Of a stretch of 64,000 bases of DNA, positions 1-12,563 are shown piece after piece. The first letter of the stretch is position 1. Each line of letters opens with the position of its first letter. A model generated the notes under the pieces. It did not search any database. It worked only from the letters and a program-made list of their open reading frames with translations, and was not told the DNA's origin. The stretch comes from Baylisascaris procyonis (lineage: Eukaryota > Nematoda > Chromadorea > Rhabditida > Ascarididae): contig JAZARR010000088.1 of assembly GCA_037389465.1 (NCBI GenBank), positions 6,138,001-6,202,000 of the forward strand. The letters are read 5' to 3'. Made by a program: the position numbers and the translations under genes.

Positions 1-2819
1 ACCTAAGCTAAAGCAGTTATGAGCCGAGTTATTGGCACATTGTATTAAAAAAAATTGGACAACAAGACGAATTTTCCGGAGTTATTTCGTGTCACTCACA
101 TATGTAATACAACAGAAATAAACCTTAGTTTATTTACGATAAGACACCACTTAAATTCTGTACAGGAACTCATTCCGCAGTGCTGTTACTTTTGGACAGA
201 GGCTCTATTCAGCTAGGTGACTTCGCCTCTTTATTTCTGAAAACGCAAAAGTGGCATGATATACCTCTGCCCCGTTTCTCTCGGGAGTCGCTTCGGTAAA
301 AACGGCTTCTGCAGGTTGAGCTGCATTCGTTGCGACGTTATCCGAATCCACAGTTTTTTTAGGTAGTCTTCTTATATCAGCCACACTGTCGACCTGTAAA
401 AACAACCCATTCCTCACTCTGCTACCAATCAAATGACAAAATCACATTCGCTAGATAGACTCAAACTTGACCCCTTTTATTTAAGTAAAGTCAAAAAAAT
501 TATGCAGCAGCATCCCCATAAGACATGCCACGTGAGCGAACATTTCCCACACAATCTGGGCAGTATGAGCTAGAATGTCCGAGTGCTTTCTTTCGCTGAA
601 TTATCTAAGCGGCGATAGAAGCACGCAGATTCAATTGCTGATATAAGAAAAACAACGCCGCACGAAAGGCAGGTAAAAAATAAGCACATAAGCGACGAAC
701 TAAGCGATTAATAAACCAATTAACATTTTGTGGCACAGTTATGCATCGCAAATTCCCTTTTGTTTACTTGAAACCAACAAAAAAAAAAAAAGAAGCCACC
801 CACAAAGAATTTTATTACTTAGGAACAACATGGTATTAAGAGGAACAACAACAACAAAAAAAAAATTTCATTTCAACAAACAAGGGTAATTTCGTACGGT
901 GCATTCTAAGATGTGCTTTTTATGAATGAAACGGTGATTCGTTTCCTTACGTTTTTATGCTGCAACATCAATTAATTCGTGGCTTCTACTCTTACTGCCA
1001 CCTTCAGGTGTTTCAGTGACAAAAAAAAAGACTTGCAAAATTGTGCTCAGCGGCCAATTGTGCAAATTGTGCAAATTGTGCAAACTGCCAATTATCACAA
1101 ATGATTTTTTACTAGACAAAACTGAAATCTGAGTGGCGATAACACTGAGAATAATTTTATTTAGTAACTCGCAAATAATGATCTGTAATAATTTGTTTAT
1201 TTCACTTGAAAAAACAGCGCTGAAATTTTTCGTTCCCTGATGACCTGAATTTGAGGTCACCTGAACGAAGGAAAAGATTTCTTCAGAGTTTCTGAAAGTT
1301 TTTACTTCCCCAGTGCTTCTTTATCCTCAATCTGCTACTCATTTACTCGAAAACTGATATAAGGGACTGAATCACTTTAAATCTAACTGCACGCGCTCCA
1401 ACCGGCTGAAACCACCTCACGTCAGCACTTACAAAACATTACCTTCACTTTTCGCAATCCCCCATCAACCTCAAAAACAGCAAGTAAACATAACGAAACG
1501 ATAACGACTAGGGTACCTCAGCTTCGAGAAGAACCAATTTTATTTCGACTCTTTCTAGGCGCTTCTCCATTTCGATTATCCTTCCTTGCACGTGAATCGC
1601 GAAATCATTCAAAAATCGAATAGCCTTCATTATGAAGAAATTCGTACATGCAATTACGCGTCTGGTATCCAGTGGTTTTACCTTCAAATATTATTCCCTT
1701 CTTAATAGCATAATATCAAACAAACAAATATGGAAACCTCAAGGGAAGGGAATGAACAGTAACAAACGAAACGATAATAACTGAAGAGAGTATTGATAAG
1801 ACTACAAATAGAAATTTTAATGAACAAGAAGCGCGTAGGCACCTAAAATGAAAAACAAAATGGTCCATAAAACAAATGTCCCTGCAAAACACCTAACTGT
1901 CACCTTCTCAATTATACACTGAAACTGTCAGGACCTTTCTGTAGCCGACTAAAGTCCGTTGGGGAATACACAAGTGGTCTCTAGACTTTTAAGTCAATAC
2001 AGAATAGTTTATAAATGCTGGATAACCCATCAAAATATCTTTAGTATATACATCATGAACTAAAGAATCCTCAAAAACACGTCTAAACCTCACCTTTCAT
2101 AACGATAAATCAACTTTCAAAGATTAGTTCACCTGAGACATGGTAAATTGTACCGGTAGGGGATGCGGATAGACATGCAGAATCGGCGAAGGGGGATGAC
2201 TACAGCAAAAAACGCTGACATACCCACTTGTACACTTGTACGGGAATTATCTGTCACAGCAGCAGTTTTTTAAACTATAATCATTTGTGAATAAAAATCC
2301 CAAAAATTTCGCTCGAGGGTGATTCTCTGACCTGGCAACGCAGTAATGTTCATGCCACAAGTACTGGAAGTTTCCTATAAGCTCTGTTTTCGGTTGGGCC
2401 CGGTACTTCAGTTATTATCCATCACTTCAGTAAACTACTATTCTTTGTAAAAGTCCCCCTCCCCCCCCCCCAACAGTACTCCATTCCAATATCATGCATA
2501 GTTACTCCTCCCAGATTGATCTAATCAGTGTGTGCAGTTCCCACGTGTGCCTCTCATCGAACCACACCTTCAACAAATTGTTATTGATGCTCCTCAAGTA
2601 TTCCCGTGGAACCGACATGCTTCATGTACTCCCGCTCAGATCTATCTCAGCGGTTTCAGGCTGGACTGGCATGTAGGATATAACACGATTAGAAATCACT
2701 AAAAGCTATCCAAATAATTTCCGAGGAACCCAAAAAAGTACCCAAAAGTTGGAAAGCATCTAATTTACCTGCCGAAGATTTATATCGGCATCGATGAAGC
2801 TCAGGTCGGGCTCAGTCAT
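1..2819 (-). CDS. ddl-1: DDL-1 / WASHC3 (CCDC53) WASH-complex subunit, 3' end beyond window
   Basis: Coding exons read right to left: 2769-2819 (17 codons, MTEPDLSF...), 1517-1681 (55 codons) and 265-393 (43 codons), all in phase 0. Exon 2 carries the family signature: FLNDF followed by a coiled coil (RLERVEIKLVLLEAE). From memory of human WASHC3, which has FLNQF and FLNRF, it aligns without gaps across both exon junctions. The human protein is about 194 residues; only 115 are visible here, and the conserved C-terminal block (DPRY...KM...GLDP) is absent. The AG|GTATAT donor at 264 implies further exons left of position 1. Reading through this donor gives a stop at 205 and a 134-residue short form. 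Donors are CAG|GTAAAT and GAG|GTACCC. The exon 2 acceptor (TTTGAAG) is unusual. WASHC3 belongs to the WASH complex that drives actin branching on endosomes; in C. elegans DDL-1 also binds HSF-1 and affects lifespan. It lies 1.76 kb downstream of sam-4 on the same strand. Confidence 0.85.
1055..1086. repeat. 9 bp tandem repeat, about three copies
   Basis: The unit TTGTGCAAA recurs head to tail with an imperfect last copy, inside ddl-1 intron 2. Confidence 0.85.
2455..2471 (+). repeat. C5-T-C11 tract
   Basis: Located in ddl-1 intron 1. Identical in sequence to the tract at 8935-8951. Confidence 0.97.
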
Positions 2820-2835
2820 GATCCTCAAATAACGA
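2815..2835 (-). promoter_or_regulatory. possible spliced-leader acceptor before ddl-1 start
   Basis: On the minus strand TTATTTGAG is followed by GATC and then the start ATG at 2819. A pyrimidine-rich AG four bases before the start is the usual place for nematode trans-splicing. The TTTGAG form is weaker than the usual TTTCAG, so this is inference. Confidence 0.35.
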
Positions 2836-4581
2836 ATCTGGCAACAACCAGTCACAATCGACGAAACTACCTAAAGACCAATACTTGATAATATGCACAT
2901 CTCTACTGATCAACTATCGACCTCAATGCATAAATCTATAGCATGTAACGGCGACATCGCGATAGCACTCGAGAGAGATCCATTATGCACCTTATCCGTT
3001 ATAAGCCACCTCCAACGAAGTTCCGCATAACAAATGTGCTCATATCAGGGATATGGTACTACCGTAAGATCAAAAATCCCCTCGAAAATGTAATCAAAGA
3101 GCCACCTCATTTTTAAATTTAAAGTTTTTCCCAACAGTGAAGAGCACACTTATTAACTCACTTGTTAACTTTTAAATAGGCGACATATCGATATTACTTT
3201 CCTAACAACTTCCCGTTATAATAATTAATGGTCATTGCATGTTATGCAGCTAGTTGCCAATAGCCGTGGAAACGAAGTATATCAGTAGATTTTACTATGT
3301 GAAACCAAGTCGTGCGGTAAGGTGAATATTGCAGCGATTATTTACAAGTACAGATGTTGTAGTGGTAACAATTTGAACGATTGCAACCAACTACCACTAA
3401 TAATATAGATATTCCTTAACAGTAGTATTTACTACCACGTCTAACAAAGGCATTTCTGGCCATGTTTCAACGTTTATTTCAGAGAATATGAGTGATGTGA
3501 AGTTTTGTAGTCCTGAAAATATCCTCATATAACATATTTGCTTGAAAAGAGCACCAAAGTATCGGCAAATGAACCACATCGCAATTCCCATAAAAAATCA
3601 AATATATGAACGCATTTCACCTTTATTCATAAACCGCAATTCAATAGTAATGCCATTTGAAGCATCACAAAAATAAACCAACATAACGCATAAACGTTAC
3701 GCCAATCAATCAATTTACACAATTCTCATAGAAGAGATCACTATCGATAATTGATAAAAAAAAACACCTCACACTAATCGATCAAAAATGATAATGAAAA
3801 AAAAAGATCAATGAAGTGACAATGGGCGAACGAACGAGCAAATCAAATTTCATCAACGAATGACCACTAATGCTGCGAATAACCAAATAGACAATACCAC
3901 TGCATTATTCACAGAGTTGTGCGCATTGCTCAACAACAATATGTCATACCTCGAGCGATCCCCTATCAGATTCAACATCTTCGCATCCTTCATACAATCG
4001 AATCAATTCGCACTAACGTATCACCAAGTGCAACTAAAATGCTTCTGTAATCGCTCACTACCTAGAATCAACAGCGAAAAATCGTCTTCTTTGACGCATA
4101 GGAAAGGCCGAATTAGACACTCCCCCCCCCCCTCCACTCGTCGGGATTCGTAGCAGTTCGCTGTTAATTTTCTAAAAATCAACCTCCTTATTCATCGTTG
4201 CTTGCATTATCATGATGAAAGGGGTGAAAATAAATGTACATGTTGTTTTCCCCTTAAATATTTTCTGCACATCAAAAAGCTTTATGTCAAATCCTCAAAA
4301 TTTGAGTATGCAAAAAAAGTCGACAGAAAGATAAAATATCTTCAGTATGGTTATTTAGCTTGACCCTCCCCTTATCCTTTTTCTCAGCCATCCATCAGCC
4401 GAAATGGTCGGCTAAGAAAAACGTGACTACGAAAATCGATTTATGAACTTCTTCAATCAATAACCTTGATCGCCAGCCGCCAGTCTTCTGCCAAACAAAC
4501 CTGACCACCTAGTACAACCTCTATTACCCTTCTTACTTCTCAGGTAATGAGCATCACTGCCCAACAGACACATAGCAGTAA
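2820..4581. other. intergenic region between sam-4 and ddl-1
   Basis: No convincing exon is seen. The plus strand has a 97-codon open frame at 3860-4153 with no recognisable domain. A T-C11 tract lies at about 4121-4132. The region is AT-rich. It holds the 3' UTR of sam-4 and the 5' leader region of ddl-1. Confidence 0.6.
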
Positions 4582-7500
4582 TCAAGGACGGTGCTGTGGT
4601 GTCGATGGCTTATCTATAACCGTGAGCTCTTCAACTGGTTCGATATGAAGGTTGCTGCTGGTTCTACTCGTCGCCACCGTTCCCGCTAGCCACAGTGTAC
4701 GTGACATGGTACCCTGTTCTGGCGACGATTCGTCTGACGACATCACCGGTGTCCTCTCAAGTACTCGACCCAAATTCAGCGCTGGCAGTCGTTCCTCGAC
4801 CGGGAGAATTTCGTTCAATGTTTCTACACATGGCACCAAATCTTGCAGTAAAAACTGAAAATGAAACACATCTTTGTAGGTTTTTATAAGCACTGCACAA
4901 AATTGCGCACAGTGTAACACTTGTATTCACCTCTATTATATGGGTTAAATCACTGTAAAACTCCAATTACTCAAAACATCAACAAATATATAAAACGCCA
5001 ACTGACATAGTGCCGCTGAGAACCTTTTTCCTGATTTTTCAAGGGTGATCGAAAATTTTAAAAACCAAAAGCATTACAAGTTCGCATTTGAAACACACCA
5101 TCATGTAGGTTGGTCAGGTAATGATACTTAAACAGCCTGACGATGCGGAACAGTATTCAAGTATTTCCAACAAACATTTCCAGGATGTGTAAGAGTTTTC
5201 ACAGTTTCTAAAAGCAAATAAGTCAAAGGAGAATAATGCACCTCGACAAGACCTAAAGGATGCTTTTCGCGACCAAACAAACTTCTCAAAACTAATGCTT
5301 ATACCCAATAAGTCATTTTCAACAACAATGAATCTTTTCGCTTGAACGGGAAGTAAATGGCAGCACAAAGATTTATGTGATGAGCGCTTTTTGCAGTTCT
5401 CTTTCTCCATAGGGCTATATAGTTCCATTAGCGATCCAATAGCAATAAAAGAAAGCCCACTAATGCGTTTTTAAATGAATAAACGGCTGCAGGTTAACTG
5501 AACCGAAAAAAACATTCTTTTTTTTCCATGTCATTCGCCCAGTGACTATCAAACATCTTTAAATGTCTATAAGCAACGATTCATTGCGACAAATTCGTGT
5601 TTAGAAGACTACAGCAAGGTGATACAACACCGGTTAAATTCTGCGCAAAAGTTTTCCTAGTTCGTTGATCGAAACGAATGGATGAAACAATCGATCAGCA
5701 CACATAGACACGATGCCGCCACAACGTGCTTTGCAAACAATGAGTCCCAGGAATGCGAACCATCGTATCATCAAGCGAATTTTTATACAGTCATTTTTTT
5801 GTCCTTCGGAAAGTATTTCAGATCCCGGAAACCTTAGGAAATAAAAAAGTGGTTCGTTTGAAATAATACAAACTGAAAAACGGACACGGCCACAGGAAAA
5901 ATGCAAACACTGCAAAGTTCACTGCTGAAGCACCTCACCCTCACGTTGATTATCTGCGTCTGAAGCTCTCGCGCCCTCTGCAGCTCCCCGGCGAGACGAT
6001 CGAAACGCTTCTTCCGCTCCGTCACTTTGCTTATTATACTAGACAAAGCATATTCCACCTAAAAAAAACAGCAGTACAACAAGATAACCACAAAACAGTC
6101 GTGCATTTCATAGTACAAGTTAGGAAGAGAATATCCCTATTGCAAAAAAAAAGCGTTTCGTGAGTGATCAAGAAGGTGGTATGACAATATTCGAGACTGG
6201 GAGATATCAGCAGCGAAAGGTTACGGTTCGCAGACAGCGCATCAGCGAACTGCAATTTCCAATTTCTGGAGAATTCCAGGCAAAGAATGAAATTTTTTGA
6301 ATTCGGGAGACTTTTTCCGGAGCAAACAAGCCACAGGCACAAAAACTTGCATTTTTTGGCGTAGGTAATCACCAAATTATCAGACTTCTTTACGTGTAGA
6401 ACCTGTAATCACTGTTTAACTAATCTCAGTAGTCGCCGTTCAATTGATTTCATCAGAAACTTCTCCACACAGCTTATTCTCACATGGCGCATTGTGTCTC
6501 AGAAAATGTTACAAACTAAAAACAACCATCCGCAATGCAACATGACAAGCAAATATATATGTCGATCCCGTTTCGTTCGTGGCTGAAGCTGCAATATGGG
6601 ATCGACATATCTGACTTATTAACTTACATGTCTAATCACTTACCCTACTCGGTAGCTGAAAGCAAGCAACTAATGCGTATTGCACTAACCATGCTTAAAA
6701 TATCCAATCAAAATACGTACCACAAACTGATTACGGAAATTTGTTATAAGCAAGCAGAGAGAACACCTTTGTTTAAGAAAAAAAAAAAAGAGGTTAAAAC
6801 GAACATTTTTGATAACTGCTGTAAGCGCGTCTTGTTCAGTAGCAACTGCAAGCGCGCATTGTGCAATATGGTCCTGAAGGCGATAGGCAAACCTCAGGAT
6901 CGGCCTTGGACCCATCTTCATCGTTATATCTGGCGGATCTCGCAAGCTCGCCTGATTTAGTGCACTGCGTAAAACTGGGTAAAACTTCGGAATTTCCTGT
7001 AAATTAAGTTCTTGAATAATCAGAAACCTCAAAGCGCTTACGCACGGCAAGCAGAAAGTGACAGAAGGGCTGCCTAACCTCACATTGCCTTACTCGTAAT
7101 CAGAAAAGAAAATTTGTGGTGTATCTATCAATCATAATATACAAAACAAAACAACGTTCAATTTCGTAGCAAAGCAAACGAAATCACCTACATGAAATAA
7201 AGACTTTAAAAAAGTTGCATATATACAACAAAGCAAAAGCCATTTTGAATGGCTAATTGGGGCTCGCGAAAGATAGGTAAAATATTCAATCATCGGAACC
7301 CTTGATCCAACTGCATCGGATTCGAGGGAAGTAGGGAAAAAACATAAATTCAAGTTCATTCATCTCTTGAAGACGACAATCACGAACAAACGGATAAAAA
7401 TTTGATAGAACAGATACTAAGCAAAGTCTGCCGATATCAAAATCTGTTGGTGAATGTCGCCGACCGATCGCAGAAAAATGCGAACGTTGCTGTGTTTATC

Positions 7501-8069
7501 ATAGGCTGTCTTTGATTCGCTCAGCATGATGTTCGCGTTACACCATGCCCAAAATCGCGGTTAGGGAAGACGAAACTAAGGAGGACTCAAGTCTTCCAGG
7601 ATTCTTTTAATAGTATCGATAAACTTGTAAACATTTCCTTCAGTGCTTGGTTGCGTATAACGCATAGTAAAAAAACGTCGGTGAATATCTAAGTATTCAG
7701 GTCACGCTTGCACATCGGGAACATATTATGCGCAATGCGTAGTATCTAGCAACCACATTTTTAGAGTTTGGGCATTTCGTAGCCCAAATTTGACCGACTG
7801 GAGCATTCCAAGCTAAAAGCACCTTCAAACACGAAAAGAAAATTGAAAAGTAGAAGGCAAAATATAGCAAAGTTAAAGCAAACCTTGAATCTTTTGAGAA
7901 TCTCGTCATCGGCAGGATTCGGAAGCTGATCGCTACCTGGTCGTACCACGACTACTTGACCAGACCGCTTCGCCAACTCCTTTTCTTTCTTGCCAGCGAG
8001 GAACGACAACGACGTTGATACACCACCCGCACCCCCACCCCCATTCGCAGCACTCTGATCATTCCCCAT
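4582..8069 (-). CDS. sam-4: SAM-4 / BORCS5 (myrlysin), lysosome-positioning BORC subunit
   Basis: Four exons, all phase 0: 7884-8069 (residues 1-62), 6805-6996 (63-126), 5939-6058 (127-166) and 4582-4854 (167-256, stop TGA). The start is chosen at 8069 because it gives MGNDQS, an N-myristoylation signal with Gly2 and Ser6. An in-frame ATG ten codons upstream (MGWDGQ) lacks Ser6. Family landmarks in order are a glycine-rich N-terminus; VVVVRPG; IPKFYPVL; RLQDHIAQCALAV (compare human YQDHLHQCAEAV); a coiled coil in exon 3 (KRFDRLAGELQRARELQTQI); and LVPCVETLNEILPVEERL (compare human VPLLDRLNSMLPEGERL). The length, 256 against about 196 in human, is explained by a Ser/Thr-rich tail. BORC recruits ARL8 and kinesins to lysosomes and, in worms, to synaptic vesicle precursors; the myristoyl group anchors this subunit. 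Donors include AAG|GTTTGC, AAT|GTTCGT and AGG|GTGAGG. The gene starts 38 nt after the stop of the upstream gene. Confidence 0.93.
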
Positions 8070-8107
8070 CCCCTTACCCAATTGCCCGTCCCACCCCACT
8101 GCCCCGC

Positions 8108-11100
8108 TTAAAAACGCAACGATGCGAATTTAAGCGGGATGCGATCCACACCCACGTCCGTCCAACGCTTCTCAAGTTCTGCTTGTGTCTCCTGAAATCA
8201 ACTCCTCAAAAGTCCTCAACGGATTATTTCCGCGATCCAAATGGAATTCACTTCTATTCTGGATCACTCCATCGAAATACGAGTCAGAAAACGGCCCAAA
8301 TGAAATACAGAGCATGAGGAAAGTGGGGGAAGTGGCAAGAGAAGCAAAAACAAGTAAAAAAATGACTATGGAATCGTTGCCAATATGCGAGAAACACATA
8401 TAATGACCTCAGCGATAAACAATGTGAAATATCGCACACAACATAACAACTGCGAAGGCATGAACGTGACACAGCGCCATCAAGATGAGGATAAAATATG
8501 CCTAGCAATATAACGTCCCGTATTGCTTCAGCTAGAGCTTCACTTACAAGATTTCATGAAAAAAGTTTTTTTCTAACAATACAGGTCTTTTTTTGCGTTG
8601 TGAAAAATTCTTCTATATTTTCTTGTCCATCAACACAATATAGAAAATATTCGCATTTGAGTTGATTAATGGAGTTTCCTACTTTATCTCAAAGCTGCTG
8701 GATCTCAAAGCTGCTGGCTTTTTCCTCCAAATTTTCCATCACTAGATGATAACGTTGAAAATTATGTGCATTTTGTGACATCCTCAGAACTGTAGCCACC
8801 TTCTGCTACTCAGACAGAAAAGACTTCTGAACGCTCTTTTCCAGTAAAACGATAACACACTAGAAGGTCAAAGGGAATCTGCCCGTAACTGGAGAGAAGG
8901 TGTTCACGACCGCTTTGCAGGTCCGCCATTCTTACCCCCTCCCCCCCCCCCGGAGCTTCGAACCTGGCGCTTTTAACCAGTGTTTTGCCACACAGCTTCA
9001 ATGAGGTGGTACAAAGTTTTAATGGCCCTGCTGACCTTCCACCTTCTACCAAAAAATTTATGCGCATCTGCAAAAACGCCGATACACAAAACTACCAGTT
9101 TGTAAATACGATTCCGACATAAATCACGGTATCGTCGCCAAGAGCTGAACACCACCCCAAGGTAAAGATAAAGTTAGGCATGTGGCAGCGTAAATCATTC
9201 CGCCCTATTCAAGCATTAAGTCAAAAACGGGAAAAACGGAGAGAAGGCAAACCTGCCGACTGATGCCTGAGGGCAAATTCTCTGAATCAGGATCAGGCAG
9301 ATGCTCACGAGGTATCGCAATGCACTCCTGAAAACCGATCTCATTATTGATTTAATTTTTCAATTTTGGCGATATCTGTCTTTAAGAACTTTCCACTGAC
9401 TTATAGACTCGATCTGCTATTCTCCCCACAATCATGTGTCGTCAGTTATGTAGACAAGTTTAACGCCCCTTACTTCTGTCATCTAGATTTTCGCTTCTCT
9501 TATGCATGAAGTCAAATGCGTTACCGTAGAAGGAACAGAGTGAAGATTGATAGAGTTTGCCTCTATAGTAGCATGGTGTTAGCGTTGGTGAATAGAGGTG
9601 GGAGGTGCACGGTTCCAACAGTAAATACGAACCGTATTCAGGCACATCAACAAACGGGTAGCATGCTTAGCGTCTCTTTCCTTTCTCGCTAATGAATGAC
9701 CATCCTCCTACACCCCTGTTAAGACCAATGGGAAAACATAATATATAAAAGAAGAAAAATATAGAAAACTGACTTTGGGCAGTTGATGTGCGATCCAATC
9801 CCTGTCTCGAGTAGTCAACGTATAATTTAAGCAGATCAATCTCGGCACGGATGTCATCTCACTAGGAGATTTCACGAACGGCACCTCTCATAATACGGTG
9901 ACCTGAACTTCATTTTTCAACTTCAAACAATCTTCAAAGTAACCTAATGCGAAAATACGGCTTCGTATTAAAAAGGATGAGATAGTTGATGTACTGCAAT
10001 ACACTTTACGCGATTATATCCGGAAAAAAAAGAACACCTTTTAAACATAACGTGATTGATGGCACAAATAAGGAGATAGGGGGGAATGGTTCCGCCAGGG
10101 AAGCAATTCAATGTGCAGCTGGTTGGGGTTTTCCTTCAAAAATTTTTGGTTTATCAATTCTTATTTCAACGCAAAACCGACCGCTACCGTGTAGCAATTT
10201 AAAACCGTCCCCATCCACCCTACCTTTACCGGTTAACGCTCAGTCCCTTAGCCACTATTTACCACGTTAATCCCGTAGCCGCTATTTACCATATATTGCT
10301 TAACCCCATAGCCACCTATCCTTCATATTTGTCCTTTGATATATTTTACCCGACTACTATATTATATATGATGCCAGAACTGAGTTATAAGACGCATTTT
10401 ATATCTCAGCGAATTTTGTGTTATCTCATAAAACTCCACGAAACCCCACAAACATTGCATATACGCATCCAACATCGAGAAAAACCACAACAAATAATTT
10501 ATGCTAAACATTTGAATTTCGATTTCATTGATTAAATTCCGAGTTGGGAAAAAACGGAAATGCGTAATAGCCGAATGAGAGAAGAGGGGGGGGGGGGGGG
10601 GGGGGGGGGTGGAACGAGAAGGCGATAAATAAACTTAAAAGGAAGCACGCGTTATCTTAGTAAGTGAAGAAAACACGTAAGATGAGCAACCAAATCACTT
10701 CTAGTATTGAATCGATGAATTGCAAGACAACGAAACGGCTACATATCCGATCGGTTCAGCGTAGAATAACGCTAATTAACTCTCTGAATGTTGAAAAGCT
10801 AGTTGTTCTGATTTAAAGTGTCGAAAAAATGACGCCTAATTAGGATCACTCACATCGAAACAGCACGTAAAATTCTTATTCCTTCCACGTCCAATATCAT
10901 CCTTGGCTTTGTGCCTGACACGAGTATAGGAGGCTGGATTGAAGCCCGAAAAATCATGAATGACACAAAATACAAGTCAGAAACCCATACCTGAAAAGTC
11001 CAAAAGACTGTCAAAGCTTTGAAAAACTAATTAAACTCTTTTGAAATATCGCAGAAATGCACAAAAATATACAGGTATCCGGGACGTCATTGCAACGTGT

Positions 11101-12485
11101 CCTCAGAACTTCAACAACATTAAGAACATTTCATTGAACTCTTTACTCAAACATATCCGCAACCTCACAATACTGCATAGGAGACCTTCAATTTAAAAAC
11201 AAAAAATAAACCACCAAAATCAAATATGAAATTAGACAAAAAGATGAATTATGGCAACGATGAAGATTCCATTGACAAGGATCGAAATAAACACATATAT
11301 CGATCTCGAAATGAATAAAAACGAGTCCGAAAATGCGAATGAAAAATGATAAAATAAAATTATTACCACAGAATGTAAACCCCAAAAAAATGCTTATGCC
11401 AGCCTAAACATCAAACGTTTAAAACCAATAAAAATCGCATTGTTCAAATATTCTCCTATATTTTTCAAGATAATCCCTTTCATTCCACCGCAAACTTGTC
11501 TTCACTCTACTTTACCCTTCCTTCACAACCTTAAAGGGAAAGTTAAGAGTGCTCATCTGTCACAAAACCATAAAAAGCTCCCGAAATCATCAGTCAAATA
11601 CCAATATTTTCATAGCGATAAGCGGTGAACACATCACTTACGAGCATATGGAATGTATGCGAGTAACCGAAAGAGGCAATTCCTGTGGACATAGAAAAGA
11701 TTGGAATGGAAATATTGCCTCCACAAGAATTGCCAAATGTTGCTTATGAGGTAATATCTTACAAGCATAACGATAAGCATAAAATGCATCGCATCGCCAT
11801 ATACAAAAAACTAGCAATAAGTGATATAATCAAGCAAGATGTGCACCTCAGAGAGAAACGAACCGATCCATTCTCTGTCTCTTTCACTTTTTTATCTCCC
11901 AAAAACGTAGAGGTCTGCATTACCACATAAATTTCTAGGGATTCGGCAAGTATACTGGATACCCAATAAAAGTGAGGGCTGCCCGTCGTACGTATAGGTG
12001 GTGCAGGTGAATAGTTGCACACTGCAAAGATGACCCTTAAACAATTGGGAAGCAAAATGAGGGAAAACGGTTGCTCCTCCGGTCGATACAAACCCGCTCC
12101 CCTTTGCTTCAAAATAGATCATGAAAGTGAAGTCTGTACACATCTGACTATAAGCAATAACCTTGAAAAAGTGCACTTCTGTTGTTATCACAGATAAAGC
12201 ACAAAACTTAAAACTATTAGCGGCATAGCAAGACGCATCCTAAAACAAGGCGTCCAACTTGCCTAATTGGAATAAAAAAGAAAAAAAATTGCAGCCGAAA
12301 ATGCGAAACAGTAAAACGAGTTAGAAAAAAAAAACCAACTCAAATGAGAAAACATAATAACATCTGAATGTAAGTGTTCCTCGACCAAAGAGAAAATATT
12401 CTAGCAAACACCCGCATAGAACTGTTTCAACAAAAATGCATTACCTTAAACGACAACTTTCTCGTTCCCTATATATAGGTATATA

Positions 12486-12563
<78 letters not shown>

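Noticed and set aside
3860..4153. 97-codon plus-strand frame between sam-4 and ddl-1
   Set aside because: No domain, no clear acceptor, ends in a homopolymer tract and opposes the strand of the gene cluster.
6535..6960. 141-codon plus-strand frame across sam-4 exon 2
   Set aside because: Antisense to a strongly supported exon; no domain of its own.
8172..8399. 75-codon minus frame overlapping the last POT1-like exon
   Set aside because: Different frame from the spliced model and without an acceptor; the splice-consistent frame [10 protein letters not shown] was preferred.
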